Notes: generated by a model from the letters alone, not told the origin. A DNA stretch of 64,000 bases from Dactylonectria macrodidyma (GCA_020744425.1 JAGMUV010000027.1:434001-498000); one strand, 5' to 3'; shown: positions 30,354-41,823, counted from the stretch's first letter. Made by a program: numbers and translations.

Positions 30354-33300
30354 TTATCCTGACCAGTCCCACAGCTCGGCTTTTCTGATCGTTGCGTCGC
30401 TCAACCGTTCCAGCCTCCACTCCGCTGCAACCATGTTGTCGGGCACCTTGTTGCCTACGAAGTCCCTCTCTCGCGCCTTTGACAGGAGCATGATGCCGTC
30501 CAGCGACTTGCATCGTGACAGCTGCACGTACAGACTGTACGGGTCGCATTGTGTCGGGACCACCTGACCGTCGATGCTCGTCGTCCTGGTTCCGCGCAGT
30601 TCGAGGGCAACCCGATCTAACGTTTTGCTTTGGACTTTGTAGTCCGTACATGCGAAAGCCGCGGCGCATGGCAGCCCCCGCCTACTGACGTTGTTCTTCT
30701 GCCACGGCCGCTTCCTCTGGCACTCTATTTTGATGCTGATAGGCGTCAGGAGGATCGTGCCGGGCGGCATACCGACGAAGCGGAGGTCTCTCGTCGTCTC
30801 CGACGCGAGCACGATCCCCGCCGGAGGGCCAAAGTGGAGGATGATATCGGCGTCGACGTGATAGCCCGGGTGCGCCTTGTCGAGGATGACGTCTAGCGCC
30901 GCGTAGCTTGCTCCGTTGACCAGCTTCAGTCCTTGGTGGGTGTTCTGGTTCACGACGACGGGCATACCCGGAACGAACATGAGGACGGCAGGTACCGGGA
31001 TGGCGCTGTCGTCTCCCTGGTTGAGGATCATGACGGCTTCCTCCTCACTCGGCTCCCCGTCCTTCCATCTGTGCTCGGAGATGAAGATGCGCAGCGGCGC
31101 CCTCCGCTCCTTCTGGAAACAGAGGGACGCCTCGATGTTCAGGTTCCAGCGGTTTCTGTTCAGCGGCGTCACCACCGTGATGCCCGACTCCCATGGGATC
31201 TGCCTGTCCTCCCGGTAGCAGGTGCTATTCAGTAACTCCAGGTCTGACTGGTCTTGCACGCCCTGGCGCACTCGCGTCAGCAGCCGCTGCAGTTGTGGAT
31301 CGCCGGCGGCGCGGACTTGTTCGTTTAGCATGACCACCGTCGTGAACTTGTTCCATAGCGCGTGTGCCCTGTCGTGCTGGTACCTCTGCTCAGCTGTGAA
31401 CGATCGTTCTTCGTCCCAGGCGATGGCCGTGCTCGGGAGCAGGATCGATCTCTCCTGCACGGGACGGAACTGGTGAAAGTCTCCGCAGAAGAGGACGGTG
31501 GGGATCCCACCGAAGTCGCGGGCAGATCCTCGGAGCTGGCAGAGCCGTTCGTTTACGGTGTACAGTGTCCTCGCCCCCAACATGCTTACCTCGTCTATGA
31601 TCAGCAACCACTTCTCCTGCCACTCGGCCGTGGTCTGCCCATCGATACGGAGACCAGAAGAGCTGGGCGCTGCAAAGCCGTCCGGCTCTACTCGGCGAGA
31701 CCGCGCCGCCGTATCTTTGGAGAACCCGCATGCGGAGTGGATGGTGATCCCGTCAATGCTCGCGGCGGCCGTTCCCGACGTCGCCGTTAGCAACAGACGG
31801 TGCGACATCCCCCTGCTCGCGAACAGCTCGGCGACGGCACCAATGACTCGTGATTTCCCCGTGCCGCCCTCGCCGCCGACGAATTGGCAGAGCTGAGATG
31901 TCCCTTGTTCATCGCGACGTACCCGGTCGAGTTGGCGGCATATCAGTCGGAAGGCGATGCTCTGTCTCTCGTTGAGCGTGAACGCCTCAGCCAGTTGCCT
32001 CCCTGCCTCGGAAAACGACGTCGACGGGCCGAAGTGGATGCTCGTCGAAGGACCTGTGCCCCGGACTGAGGCCCTCGGATCGGCACTTGTGAGACCCTCG
32101 CCCTGCTCGCCGAACCCGTTCGGCTCACAGTCCACAGCTGAACCGTGACCTATGGTGTCGTCGTCAGGCCGGCCTTGTATTCCCTGGATCATCCTTTCTC
32201 TCTCTTTCGACACATTCCTTTGCTGCGACTTGATGGACCTGATCAACCCCTGTCCTGGTACATCTGCCCCCAGAAACGGTCCTTCTTGGGCGTCCAGCCC
32301 CTGCTCGTTAAATATCGCACGGCACGGCTCGTCCATTGAACGCAAGGCCACTTGGTGGAATCGACTCAACTGCCGTATCATTCTCGAGATCTCCTTCGAG
32401 CCGGCCGTGACCTGGTTGGCTCCCATCGTCGTCCTCAAGACGTCGATGAGGCGGATTGCGTTGGCGACGCCGTCCGACCGGAACGCCCGACCCGGTCCCT
32501 CATCACCGTCGCCCATATCCGGGCCGATCGCCTCGGAGGCGGGATCGCCGTCCCCGGATTGGGCGGCCCACTGCTTCGCATCGCGTTTCGCGTCTTCAGC
32601 CGACCGGTGAAGGAGTTGGATGTTATCTGCGAGGAAGGACATCCTCCGGGGCAGCGCCTGTTTCTGTCTTTCCCAGATGGTGTTGATATCGCCTGATGTC
32701 TCGGACGAGAACAATTCCCACGGCACGAATATTGCGAGATGCTGGACTGCCGCCCTACCATAGCAACGTCAGCTTTTGGGCAGACATGTCAAGCTATTCG
32801 CGTGCTCGCTACGTACCTCTTATGGTAGACCTCGCCTTCGTCGCTAAAGTCCGTACTCAGGTAACCATCGAAACAGACGACAGCGTGCTCGCCGGGCTTT
32901 CGCAGCGCTTGCACCCACGTCTGCGAGAGGGGCCACGAGCTGTCGAATTGCACCTCCCCCCAGACTCCTGCTCCGTTGCTCCTCCGCTTCAGCTTGACTA
33001 CGGACATGTAGTCGTACAGCGACAGTCCCTGCAGTAGTCCGCCGCGGTGCGGGTATGCTTGCAGGAAAGAGATCCTTTGTCCGGCCTCTTCTAGGAGTAC
33101 CGTCTCCTCGACCTGCTCGTCCGCCATCTCCATGCCGCTCTGGCGTCGCAGGTGCCGCCACCGTCGGAAGATGTGCCAGTAAAGGGAAGATGCATTAAGG
33201 AAGGTCCAGCCATGGTTGCTCGCAAACTCAGTAGGATACCCTAGCAAATGAGCGACGACTTCGACCTGCGACAGCGGCCGGTCTGTGAAGATGCGATTCG

Positions 33301-36300
33301 CGACTCTCATCAGGAACTGGCGCGTTCTGTTCTGGTCTCGCTTCGCCTCCTCCGTCTGGCTCTCGGTGACCGACTCGTTCAGGACGGGGAGCAGTTCTGC
33401 CGCTGCGGCCACCCTTTTCCACACCGGATCCTCGACCTTGGTTGCATAGTTGGTCACGTAGAACACGATGGCCATGGTCTTGCACTGAGTCGCGATGAAG
33501 GAGATGTCGTGGTTGTGTCGCAATCCTACCGCCATGGCCTTGTTCCACCGGTTCACCATGCTGTGACTTCGCCGGATCTGCAACACTCCGCTTTCAGTGA
33601 ACGCCGTCCTCTCCACTAATCTCCACGGCGCCTTGAACCGGCACGGATCTCGATTCTTGCGCTGTCCCTTGATGGAGTATTTCACGCACGTAGGGCTGTG
33701 GGTGTGGATCTGGGTAGCGCCTGCGCAAAAGTTGCTTTCCTCGTCGAACGAGGAGGCGAACTGCTGGCTGTTCCGCAGCAGCGACGATATGTCCGACGTC
33801 ACGGACCTCTCCGCCTGCACCACCGAGGAAGCCTCCTGGTCGAGATCCTACATTTATCGACTCTCATGTTAGATAATGCGTTCCTGAGTCGCTCTTGCGC
33901 GCGGGGAACCAACCTCCTCGAAGACGCTGTCGATGTACCGGATGACTCTCTCCCGGTACTCCGCTTGATCCTCCCCCGCGACATCTCCGAGTATGGAGCT
34001 GAGGTGCATGTTTCCCTGGAGCCAGAGCAATCCGTGGACGTGGAGCGCCCCGCGCTCGTTAGTCTCCACAGCCCCAAAGTACCTGCTGATCCGCCCAAAC
34101 ACAGAATCCACTCCCACCTTCACGTAGTGTTCGAAGAACATGGACATCTCCCGGTGGAAGAAGACTGCTGAGCTGAGGGGATCCGAGACCGCCAGCCGTG
34201 CTCGCTTATATGCTAGGTCGAGGCTCGTTAGAAAGGCCTCGGCTTCGTCCGGATCCCGCGTCCGATATGCAGCAAGCCTGAGCTTGACCGGGTTTGTGAT
34301 GTCGTTCGGGTTCAGCGTGAACCATATCGCGGGTATGCCTTCCCGTATAATGAGCGACTTGATCTTCCGCCGCATGCTCAGCCGGCTCTCCCTCGACATT
34401 GGCTGGCGGAACCCGTACAGCGACAGGCTCCTCAATAACTGGCCAACGGCCTCGTCACCCGTCTTCCTGGTCGTCTCCAGCTCGACTTTGGCCGCCTCCA
34501 ACCTCTCCGCGCTCAGCGAGCCTACAATGCGCTCCACCTCCGGGAAGTTCTTCCTCGTCACGCTGAGCATGCTGACGCGACGATTTCTCGACCTCACTCC
34601 CATGTTGAAGACGAGAAAGGCGAAGACGTGATGTGTCGCGAACCGGCCGCCGTGGCGCTGGAGCACCACTTTGGCCCACGTCTCTAGGGTCATATTTCGC
34701 GACGAGACGAGACTCCGCGCCCTGGCCTCCGCTTCGACGCTTCCATCCACCTCACCGCCCACGTCCGTGAGGCTCTCCTCGGCCTGGCGTGGGCCCCCTC
34801 TACCGATAGGAAACAGAGTCGGGAACGTCTTTGCAAAGAACGGTGCGTCGAAGGGATCGGCAAAGTCCTCCCCCCTGGACACGAGAATATAGGGTTCACG
34901 CGTGTCTCCATGTCGCACCTCGGCCGATCCCGCCCACATCCCAGCCCGTATTTCGTAACGGGCATCATCATGGCGCAGAGCATCGTAGACATACCGCAAC
35001 TTCTCCGCGTCCGCGATATCCGGTCGCCCATCGAGGGCGAACATCCCGGACGAGCTGATCTCGTGGACCGGGCCGGCAGCGGCGGTAGCACTATCGACGT
35101 TCTCGTCTCCGGCTTCACAATCGGCATCCACTGATTTCCCCGCCGCGTCCCCCCCGATGCCTGCATCGAACCCGTGGCCCAGCGTTGCCAGCACTTCTCG
35201 AATATCTACGCTTCCCTCATCCTCCAAGCCGCGCTCTGTGGGTGGCACGACTTGTGCCGTTCGTGCCTTCTCCCACGCCGACGGCTCGTCCCGTTCCAAA
35301 CGCTCATAGACTTGGTATGGCACACCGTGCGACGGTGCATTCCAGCTATCCAGTTCCGCCGTATCAATGTCGATGTCGACATACAAAGGATTGTGCCTCT
35401 TCAGCCACACTAGGGCCCTTTCCACAACTCGGCGCCGCACCGAGAGCAGTGCCGAGAGATCGCTCGGCGCCGGCCTCTCCGGCCCCTGCCACGACACGTG
35501 AATGTCATCCATAACCTTCAGGAGCGGATGCGGAAGCACCCTTGTCGCTAGCTCCTGCACGTTGTTGGGGAATACCGTGATGTGCCCCTTGACATGCCTC
35601 GGATATCTCACATTCTGCCGGTGCCCCTCTGGGATGCTGTACTTGGTGATGAAGCCGTAACACGAGTTCAGCGCGATGAGCTTCTCCTCCACCGGCGTGA
35701 GGCCCTTCAGCTCATCGGGAAACATGTGCTCGCATCCTAGCTTGGTGTGCAGCTGTGCGGCCGGAGACAAGGCGCCTCTCTTCAGTTGTCTCACGCAATC
35801 CGCACACCCACGAATCTTCCCCCCCACAGGGAAGCACCGGAGGCACTTGAAGGGTGATCCATCGCGCTTCTCGACAGGACTTGCCATCCACCTGTCCCAC
35901 TCAACATCTTCCAACTCTGCCCTGCTGTACTTACGGTAGCAGAACATGCAGGTGAGGATCGGTAACGTCCTCGTCTCATGAAACGCCTTGTAAAATTCCT
36001 GGACCGTCTTCACCTTCCTCTCGTGAGGCACAGGCGCACACCATTCCTGTCCGTGTGAGAGTCGTTCCTTCTCCGCAAACTCTTCATCGAGCGCCTCTAA
36101 GACGCAGGCGAGGTCCCCCGCCTGTTCTTCCTCGTCCCTCTCTCGGCGGACCGCGGCCCTCTTGCGCTTCGGTGCTGGCTGATCAGTGCGGCCAGAACCC
36201 GCTCTCTTCCTTCCCGGCTGCGTACTCGGCCCCGCAGGAGGAGCACCGTCCTCCGCCGCATCCTCGGCCTCGCCGGCGACTTGGCCGAACGACTCCACTG

Positions 36301-36943
36301 TCCTCGTCCGTTTCCATTGCCAAATATTGTCGTTTCTCGACTCCTCGGAAATATCAGCCACCGTCCGAAGCCCTAGATCTGCGACCAGAGACCTTCGCCC
36401 AGCCTCCAGCATTTCCTCCCATGGACGGGAATCTGATCCCGCGAGCATCGCCGTATTCAGCTGATTGTGCGCCTCTTCCTCGCTGGCCGGTCGTGGGGCT
36501 AACGGCACCCCGCTGCCTCCGTCTATCTGAACGGACCGGAACAATGTTCCAGGCCTTGCAAGCTGGTTATTTCCCGGCCTTGCAGCCTCGTTGTTTCCCG
36601 GTCTGCCTTCTAGGCTCCTTGGCTGCCTCTCGACGCTGCCAGACTCCCTCGGTGTCCGACCCCGCCGCCTGCGAGAACCCTCCTCCCTCGATTGTTCGTA
36701 CTCTCTTTGCGTCGCCTCTAAAATGTCGGCCGACGTCCGGATGCCGAGACTCGCCAGCCCTGAAGCGTCGACCGGTCCCGGTGCCACTGAGTTGCTCTCT
36801 GTCCTAGCTGCCTCCTGGAACTGCCGCTGCGCAGCCTCGAAGATGTCCGCCGATGTACGGATTCCCAGACCGGCAAGCGCAACGTTCTCGCGGTTGCGCG
36901 CATCCCGTCGGCGGAACTGCTCGGCTAGACTCTCCTTCTCCAT
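30354..36943 (-). CDS. RepHel: Helitron Rep endonuclease plus Pif1-family helicase, three exons
   Basis: Exons 36943-33914, 33847-32817 and 32754-30354. Introns of 66 and 62 bp (33848-33913, 32755-32816) join in frame to about 2153 aa. N-terminus: three LGxRT motifs (residues 23-38, 63-78, 187-202), a Cys cluster and the DUF6570-type region (LPHPLLKVMDDIHVSWQGPE; AHGVP-like SHGVPYQVYERLERDEPSAW). Rep: GALHVHGLLWLQG gives the HUH histidines near residue 968; VTNYATKVEDPVW near residue 1141 gives the YxxK tyrosine motif, just after intron 1. Helicase: Walker A GGEGGTGKSR near 1646, LLTATSGTAAASIDGITIHS, LLIIDEVSML near 1739, and VQLSRCKSLDGIMLLSKAR at the end. The protein would nick a strand and unwind DNA for rolling-circle transposition. 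No stop or frameshift was seen, so it may be active. The exact N-terminal start and splice sites are inferred. Confidence 0.85.
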
Positions 36944-37744
36944 AATGAATCGCCTTTACTAGCTCTCCTACCTTAGTATTTCTGCCACGCTGTACAAAAC
37001 ACGACGCAGGGCCCCAGATAAATAATCCTACCACCTTGTCCATGACCTCCTACCGCCCGACCCTCCGACCCTGGGCCTTGCTCCTGCGTAGTCCTAGAAT
37101 CCGTCCTCTACGTCTCAACCCGGGTTTCCCCTGATCCTCTGCTCCGGCAGAAGCGGAGATACCATTCCACCCAGGGCCGCAAAGGCAGGCTATATTGCCT
37201 TGAATCGATGGTGATATCTTCCGGGCGTCTCAATGTCTGCCGTCTTCTGCCCTCGCCAATCGATTTGGCGGAGATATTAAGGTTTTCTATCACATATCTG
37301 GATATCGGATTTCTACGGTTATGATAACAGTCAAGCTTTCTGTCTTTCGTCATAGGCGTCCATAGCCACTGGCCTCGTCACCGGCCTCGTCATCGGCCTC
37401 GTCATCAGCCTCATCACAAGACCGGCCTTTCCTCTAATCAGGTGAATAGCTAGATAAATTCAAATAGTCCGTAGCATCCGGACCGTCTCGGCTGTCCGAT
37501 ATCATCCGAGGTCATCATCAGTCTCTTCATCTATAAGACTGACCCAAAGACCCTCATTAGATAGGATGAATAGCAAGAGCTTCTCAAACATATGATCACT
37601 TCCATCTGCTAGATGCAACATTTTCTCCTCTAACACCGCGTCCGTCACAACACCCGGTGGCTCGACCTAGGCAGTGTGTTAAAAATTTGGGATGAAGCCC
37701 TTATATGAGCCCCTCATGCACCCCCCGACTCCTTGCCCCTTTCC
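36944..37744. other. Divergent promoter region of Helitron B
   Basis: Separates the RepHel start from the accessory gene start, about 800 bp. It contains a 12-bp repeat array (37371-37418). No other gene seen. It is the counterpart of the repeat-bearing gap in Helitron A. Confidence 0.5.
37371..37418. repeat. 12-bp tandem repeat in the Helitron B divergent region
   Basis: Four head-to-tail units of GGCCTCGTCA(C/T)C, the last diverged to AGCCTCATCACA. Confidence 0.8.
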
Positions 37745-38552
37745 ATGCATTGCTTCGGCCTTCAACCTCTGCTCGATATGTCTCGGCAAGTGACCTTCTC
37801 GAATACTATCTACCTGCGAGACTTTGTGGACAGCATCACGGACGACCCGAGTCGGGAAAACGCACCCAACTACGTCGAGATCCAGGCTGACGTTAATATC
37901 TTTGAGGAGGACGGCTTCTATACTTCTAGCATCGACATCGAGCCCATTCGCACCCGCATTCATGCCTATTTGACGCGAGAAGAGCGCGACCTCTACACCC
38001 CTAACACCTTCTTCTATGCTGACGGCCGCTTCTCCGCCACCCAGTCCGTGGGCGGCACACTAGAGATCAGCGTCCAGGCCCTTAGTTTGTCGAGGTACGT
38101 CATGACTCATACTCGGTCTTATACGGCCTGACCTTCCTAGACACCCTGGTGACGTCTCCGACTTCGAAGAGTATCGCCGCTACTTACCAGGACAGTGGCT
38201 CCCGATAGTGACCGTTATCGGATCCGTGCCATCACCTAACGACAACACCAGCGACCCTTCTGAGCCTCGCCGGTTCACCGTTGAAACATCCGTGTATGAC
38301 GCCTTAAAGGCATCTCCGGTCCCGTTCTCTGTGGCTTGTTTCTTTGAAAATACGAAGCGGTGGCAAAAAGTCAGAATACCATCACCGGGAGCTCTCCTGA
38401 GCATCACCGCCAAGGTAGCTGGTCGCACCACTGACACCAATCATTTGGCCCTCCGTGTCCTGGACTTGGCCTACCTGCCGAGGCCTGCCCAAGTCCCCCC
38501 GGCCACGCCGACTCCGACCGCTACTCCGCCTTCAAAGCGGTCCGCTCGCTAG
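37745..38552 (+). CDS. Helitron B accessory protein; candidate nucleic-acid-binding (OB-like) fold
   Basis: Exons 37745-38094 and 38141-38552, intron 46 bp (GTACGT...CCTAG), giving 253 aa; a start at 37778 (MSRQVTF, 242 aa) is equally possible. The first exon has alternating hydrophobic strands (NYVEIQADVNIFEEDGFYT; ATQSVGGTLEISVQAL). The second has LPIVTVIGSV, VPFSVACFFENTKRWQ and IPSPGALLSITAKVAGR, then a Pro/Thr-rich linker and a basic end (PSKRSAR). Segment order and intron placement mirror the Helitron A gene at 26424, although the B tail is much shorter. Its divergent position next to RepHel suggests co-regulation and a role in transposition or its control. The OB/RPA-like assignment is inference from beta pattern and analogy; no catalytic motif is visible. 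Confidence 0.6.
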
Positions 38553-38974
38553 GAGGGCCGGGCTACTCCATCCACCCCTTCAAAGAGACAGCGCGTCTCC
38601 GAGGGCGCCAGCGACGTTGCGGAGCCATCCTATGGGAATCCAACTTCGCAAGAAGCGACAGGAGGCCGCCTCCATCTACTGCACCTAGCGGACAACGCAA
38701 AAGCCTTACCCAATCCCCCATCCCCGTTGATTATAGCTAATGCTGAGGAATCCTCAATCACATTAGCCCCTTCCCCCAGTCCTGATAGTGGAACACGGCC
38801 GCATCGCAGCCAGCACCCCCCTAAGAAATATACCGATAGAGAGTAGATAATGGTCACTGCCATGGTGTCAGGCGCCTCTATATTTGAATGTATTTCTCCC
38901 TTTTACCCTCCTGTCCTATACCTAGCCATAACTCTCGATCTTGCAAGGCGACTCTTGCAAGGTGACTCCCCTGC
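38553..38974. other. Inside Helitron B, no gene
   Basis: A continuation of Pro/Ser-rich coding-like sequence in another frame (to about 38850) suggests the accessory gene once had a longer Ser/Pro-rich tail like that of Helitron A. Otherwise nothing recognised. Confidence 0.35.
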
Positions 38975-39520
38975 TCAGTTACTTTCTTCGTCCCGAGATA
39001 CACACGCTCCCCTGTGTGTCTTCCAGTCTGCCTTCTAGTGGTCTTTGCCACAGTATGCCACAGCTTTGCACCGCCCGCACTTCCTGATCCCTTCTATCTT
39101 TCCGCACACCGCGCAAACTATGGCTTCCACCTGAGCCTCGGCCCCTGCTCCAACTTCGAACATCTCCTCCTGGATGGCTTGTCGCGTCTGGCTTTCGCAT
39201 TCGCCTTTCCCACACACTCCGCTAACAAGAACTCCAACGTAGGGATCACCCTCTTTGTGAAGAAAGGACATTGGCGTCTGTAGAACGGTCGCGATGGGTG
39301 ATCCGCAAATTCCGCAAAACGGATTAGATGCTGCGCGACAAGCCGGTTCGTGTTCTTTTAAAAAAGGCAGTACTGCACGTTGAAAACGATAGGCGTATGA
39401 ATCATCTTGCCGGGCATAGGATAGGGGCCTGACGAGACTCTTTGAAATCTCGTGAGTAAAATTCAGACCTTCAGGGATATTGTCGCACGAAAATTGGAAC
39501 CGAACCGGGCACGTCGACAT
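38975..39520 (-). pseudogene. MYND-type zinc-finger protein gene with one nonsense codon, inside Helitron B
   Basis: From ATG 39520 (MSTCPVRFQFSC) the frame runs through CGICGSPIATVLQ and ECESQTRQAIQEEMFEV to a MYND finger: CAVCGKIEGIRKCGRCKAVAY then YCGKDH. A TAG at 39035-39037 stops it. Reading on in the same frame gives KADWKTHRGACVSRDEESN, which supplies the missing Trp, His and Cys of the MYND pattern, ending at TGA 38975. The stop therefore replaces one residue (Gln by CAG to TAG is the simplest change) inside an otherwise complete finger. MYND fingers mediate protein contacts, often in transcription or methyltransferase factors. It sits between the accessory gene and the right inverted repeat of Helitron B, so it is probably a host gene piece captured by the Helitron, or an element cargo gene. 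Confidence 0.7.
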
Positions 39521-40392
39521 GTTCACGATGAGAGAGAGGACGGTAGATGCTGTATCTTGCAATCAAATAAATTGACCACAATGGTTGTAATCGTGAGCTT
39601 TTGGGAGAGTGAGTGCCAGTAATATGACTCCGCCCGGATTGCTATTAAGGTTTTCCTAATGTTTTGTAAAGAGCCTTGATACGTTTCAAGTCTCGACATG
39701 CCAATCACGCCTCACAGTCGAGCTTGGGATGACGTCACGGTGACCAAGCTACTGATCTTGTTGCTTCATCCAAATTTCATGTCAGCTCAAAATATCAGCT
39801 CAAAACCCCAAAATTTTCTCAAGTTGCGTTGGCCGATTTTCGTCTTTAACTTCGTTCCTCAAGGCTCTTTTTGGGCAGACCGCTTGCGGTTTGCGTCTCC
39901 TGTTTTGGAGGGTTTCTTGTTAAGAGACACGTGAAATGCACGTGAAATGCACGTGAAATGTACGTGGGAACTCGTGCCCCGGAACTGAAAGCGAAGCGAG
40001 AGGTGAAGGGGACTACTACCCCGGGAACCGACAGGGGGTTGTCCGACTACAAATCTGACGCCAAGCCTTCCCGATTCGGTTTTGCAGTAACGTGATCTCG
40101 GGTGAATTCGAAGCACGTGTTAAACTCGGATAAAATTTGTTCCTGCCACCCTTGCTTTGTTTTCGCCACTCCCCTCCCGTCACCCCGAGGTTTCTTACCA
40201 TTGCAAACAAACAAAATCGGCATGTCTTGCCGCTATCTCCGCCCTTGTAAGCGACGTGATGTAATCGCTTCTGACTTCCATCTATGTCGCTGGATTCGGT
40301 CACCTGGTCAATGTCCACATACACCCATGCTCGCACCCTCAAATATACTTCCTGCCACCATTGCTCACTGCTGACTTCTACGTCTTGGGGAA
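39521..40392. other. Right edge of Helitron B and flank
   Basis: No gene. Contains the right inverted repeat (39849-39865) and, just outside it, three direct copies of CACGTGAAATG (39929-39961) ending in GTACGTGGG. Confidence 0.4.
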
Positions 40393-41702
40393 ATGTTCAC
40401 TCCTGCCACTGTTTGCACCAGTTGTCTCCGGGAATGGACTGATTCTCGGTATCGTACATGCGATAGATGTCGGTCTCGAACACGACCCTACCACTGGATT
40501 CGACGGCAACCTAACGTTCCTGAGAACACCATCCCTTCAATTCTTCCACCCAACTTCGATCCGTTTCACAATTCTATAAACCTGACGCCTCTAACGGGAG
40601 GTCCTTTATCAGGGAATCCTCCGCCGAACTGTGTGAAACTTGCTGTGGGCTTGTTAGAAGATGAATTCGACCTGCGTGAGGTGGCTTCGCGAGAATTTCC
40701 ACCAGAAATCTCTTCTTCCCATATTCGGTCTTCCATCAGCCTATACGAAGATGAGATGTAGCTGCATCCCAAAGATCAATATGCTGTTCGTGCGGCAAGT
40801 TTTTCACAGGATATGTATATCAAATTGACGATCACGATCATTTCATCCAAACCCACCAAACGAGCTTGGATCGATGTGGCCATCACGAAGATTCTTGGGA
40901 TTTCTGTAGTCAATGCTATACAGCCATTAGACGCAGCAGCATTCCCAAATTTTCGGCGGAAAACTTTGTCAACGTCTCAATGTGCCAGCATTATCCATCG
41001 GCATTGGAAGACCTTACGCCCGTCGAGGAATGCATTATCGCGAAATGCCACCCTGTTGGTACGATCCTCAAATTGCGACCTGGTGACCATGCCTCTCCAA
41101 CAAACTACAATGCGTTGCGAGGCCACATGATTGTCATTCCGCAAGACCCTGGACCCCTCCTTCAGATCCTCCCAAGCCCTGAACTGAGGTTAGACAATCT
41201 ATTCAAGGTCCTCTGGCTTGGTAAACACCCTCCTACCAATCAGGATCTAAAACCGTTCTTACGCGTTCGAAAGGACAAAGTTCTGACCGCGTTGCATTAT
41301 CTTGTCCAGCACAACCATTTTTATCACGATATCACAATCAACCATACGATGACAGACGCCTGGCCTTCCGACTTTATCCCGCCTGAAATCGCTGATAGCA
41401 TCATTCATCTTGAGGATCCGGATCATCACGAACGCGAAGGATATACCGGTACTGTTAGCCTTCAAACTGGGAACTATGAAAATGACTTCCAGGCGGCTCA
41501 AGATGAGGCATTTCTTCCCAATGACAAGGATCCGTTCGTGACCGGCTCAGTCTACACGGATGTCAATGGAGAACGGACGGATTCTACCCTTCGGTTGATT
41601 GATGCCTTGTTAGGACTGGTAACAGGCAACACGCGTTGGGTGGATGAAACAGATCAAGCTGCAGATACCATCCACCACCACTTAAAGAATCACCCCACTT
41701 AA
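40393..41702 (+). pseudogene. Helitron C: N-terminal (DUF6570-type) fragment
   Basis: Rightward remnant in two frames. 40393-40761 holds an early Cys cluster (CTSCLREW...CDRCRSR). After a stop and a frame change the second part (from about 40866) reads CGHHEDSWDFCSQCY, LTPVEECIIAKCHPVG, RGHMIVIPQDPGPLLQILPS, LFKVLWLGKHPPTNQDL, and VRKDKVLTALHYLVQHNHFY, then FIPPEIADSIIHLED. This order corresponds to the N-terminal region of the Helitron A and B proteins, in a much more diverged version. Rep and helicase parts are absent: the frame ends inside the left TIR of the pogo-like element. It is a third, distinct Helitron lineage and not functional. Confidence 0.7.
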
Positions 41703-41740
41703 AGCATAGCATAAAAAATCGTCGCCCCATACAAAATCTA
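41668..41740 (+). repeat. Left TIR of the pogo-like element
   Basis: 73 bp, matching the reverse complement of 43823-43895 with two mismatches. It begins CCATCCACCACCACTTAAAG and is preceded by the TA target dinucleotide (41666-41667). Confidence 0.95.
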
Positions 41741-41823
41741 ATATTTGATGCACATAGAAACCAATTACCTATGTCCGTTAGAAATGAAATCACTCCGGGG
41801 TTCTATAGAGAATTACTTGAATT

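Larger units (their letters stand above)
29959..39865 (-). mobile_element. Helitron B, near-complete and possibly autonomous
   Basis: A roughly 9.9-kb element delimited approximately by a perfect 17-bp inverted repeat (29959-29975 and 39849-39865, GCCTTGAGGAACGAAGT). It contains an open RepHel gene, a divergent accessory gene and a MYND-finger gene. RepHel is on the minus strand, so the Helitron 5' end is on the right. Asymmetric inverted ends are reported for Helitron2-type fungal elements, but the true termini may lie somewhat outside these repeats. Confidence 0.65.

Noticed and set aside
29959..39865. Treating the 17-bp inverted repeat as proof of exact Helitron termini
   Set aside because: No TC/CTRR ends or insertion dinucleotide could be assigned by eye, so the limits are given only as approximate.
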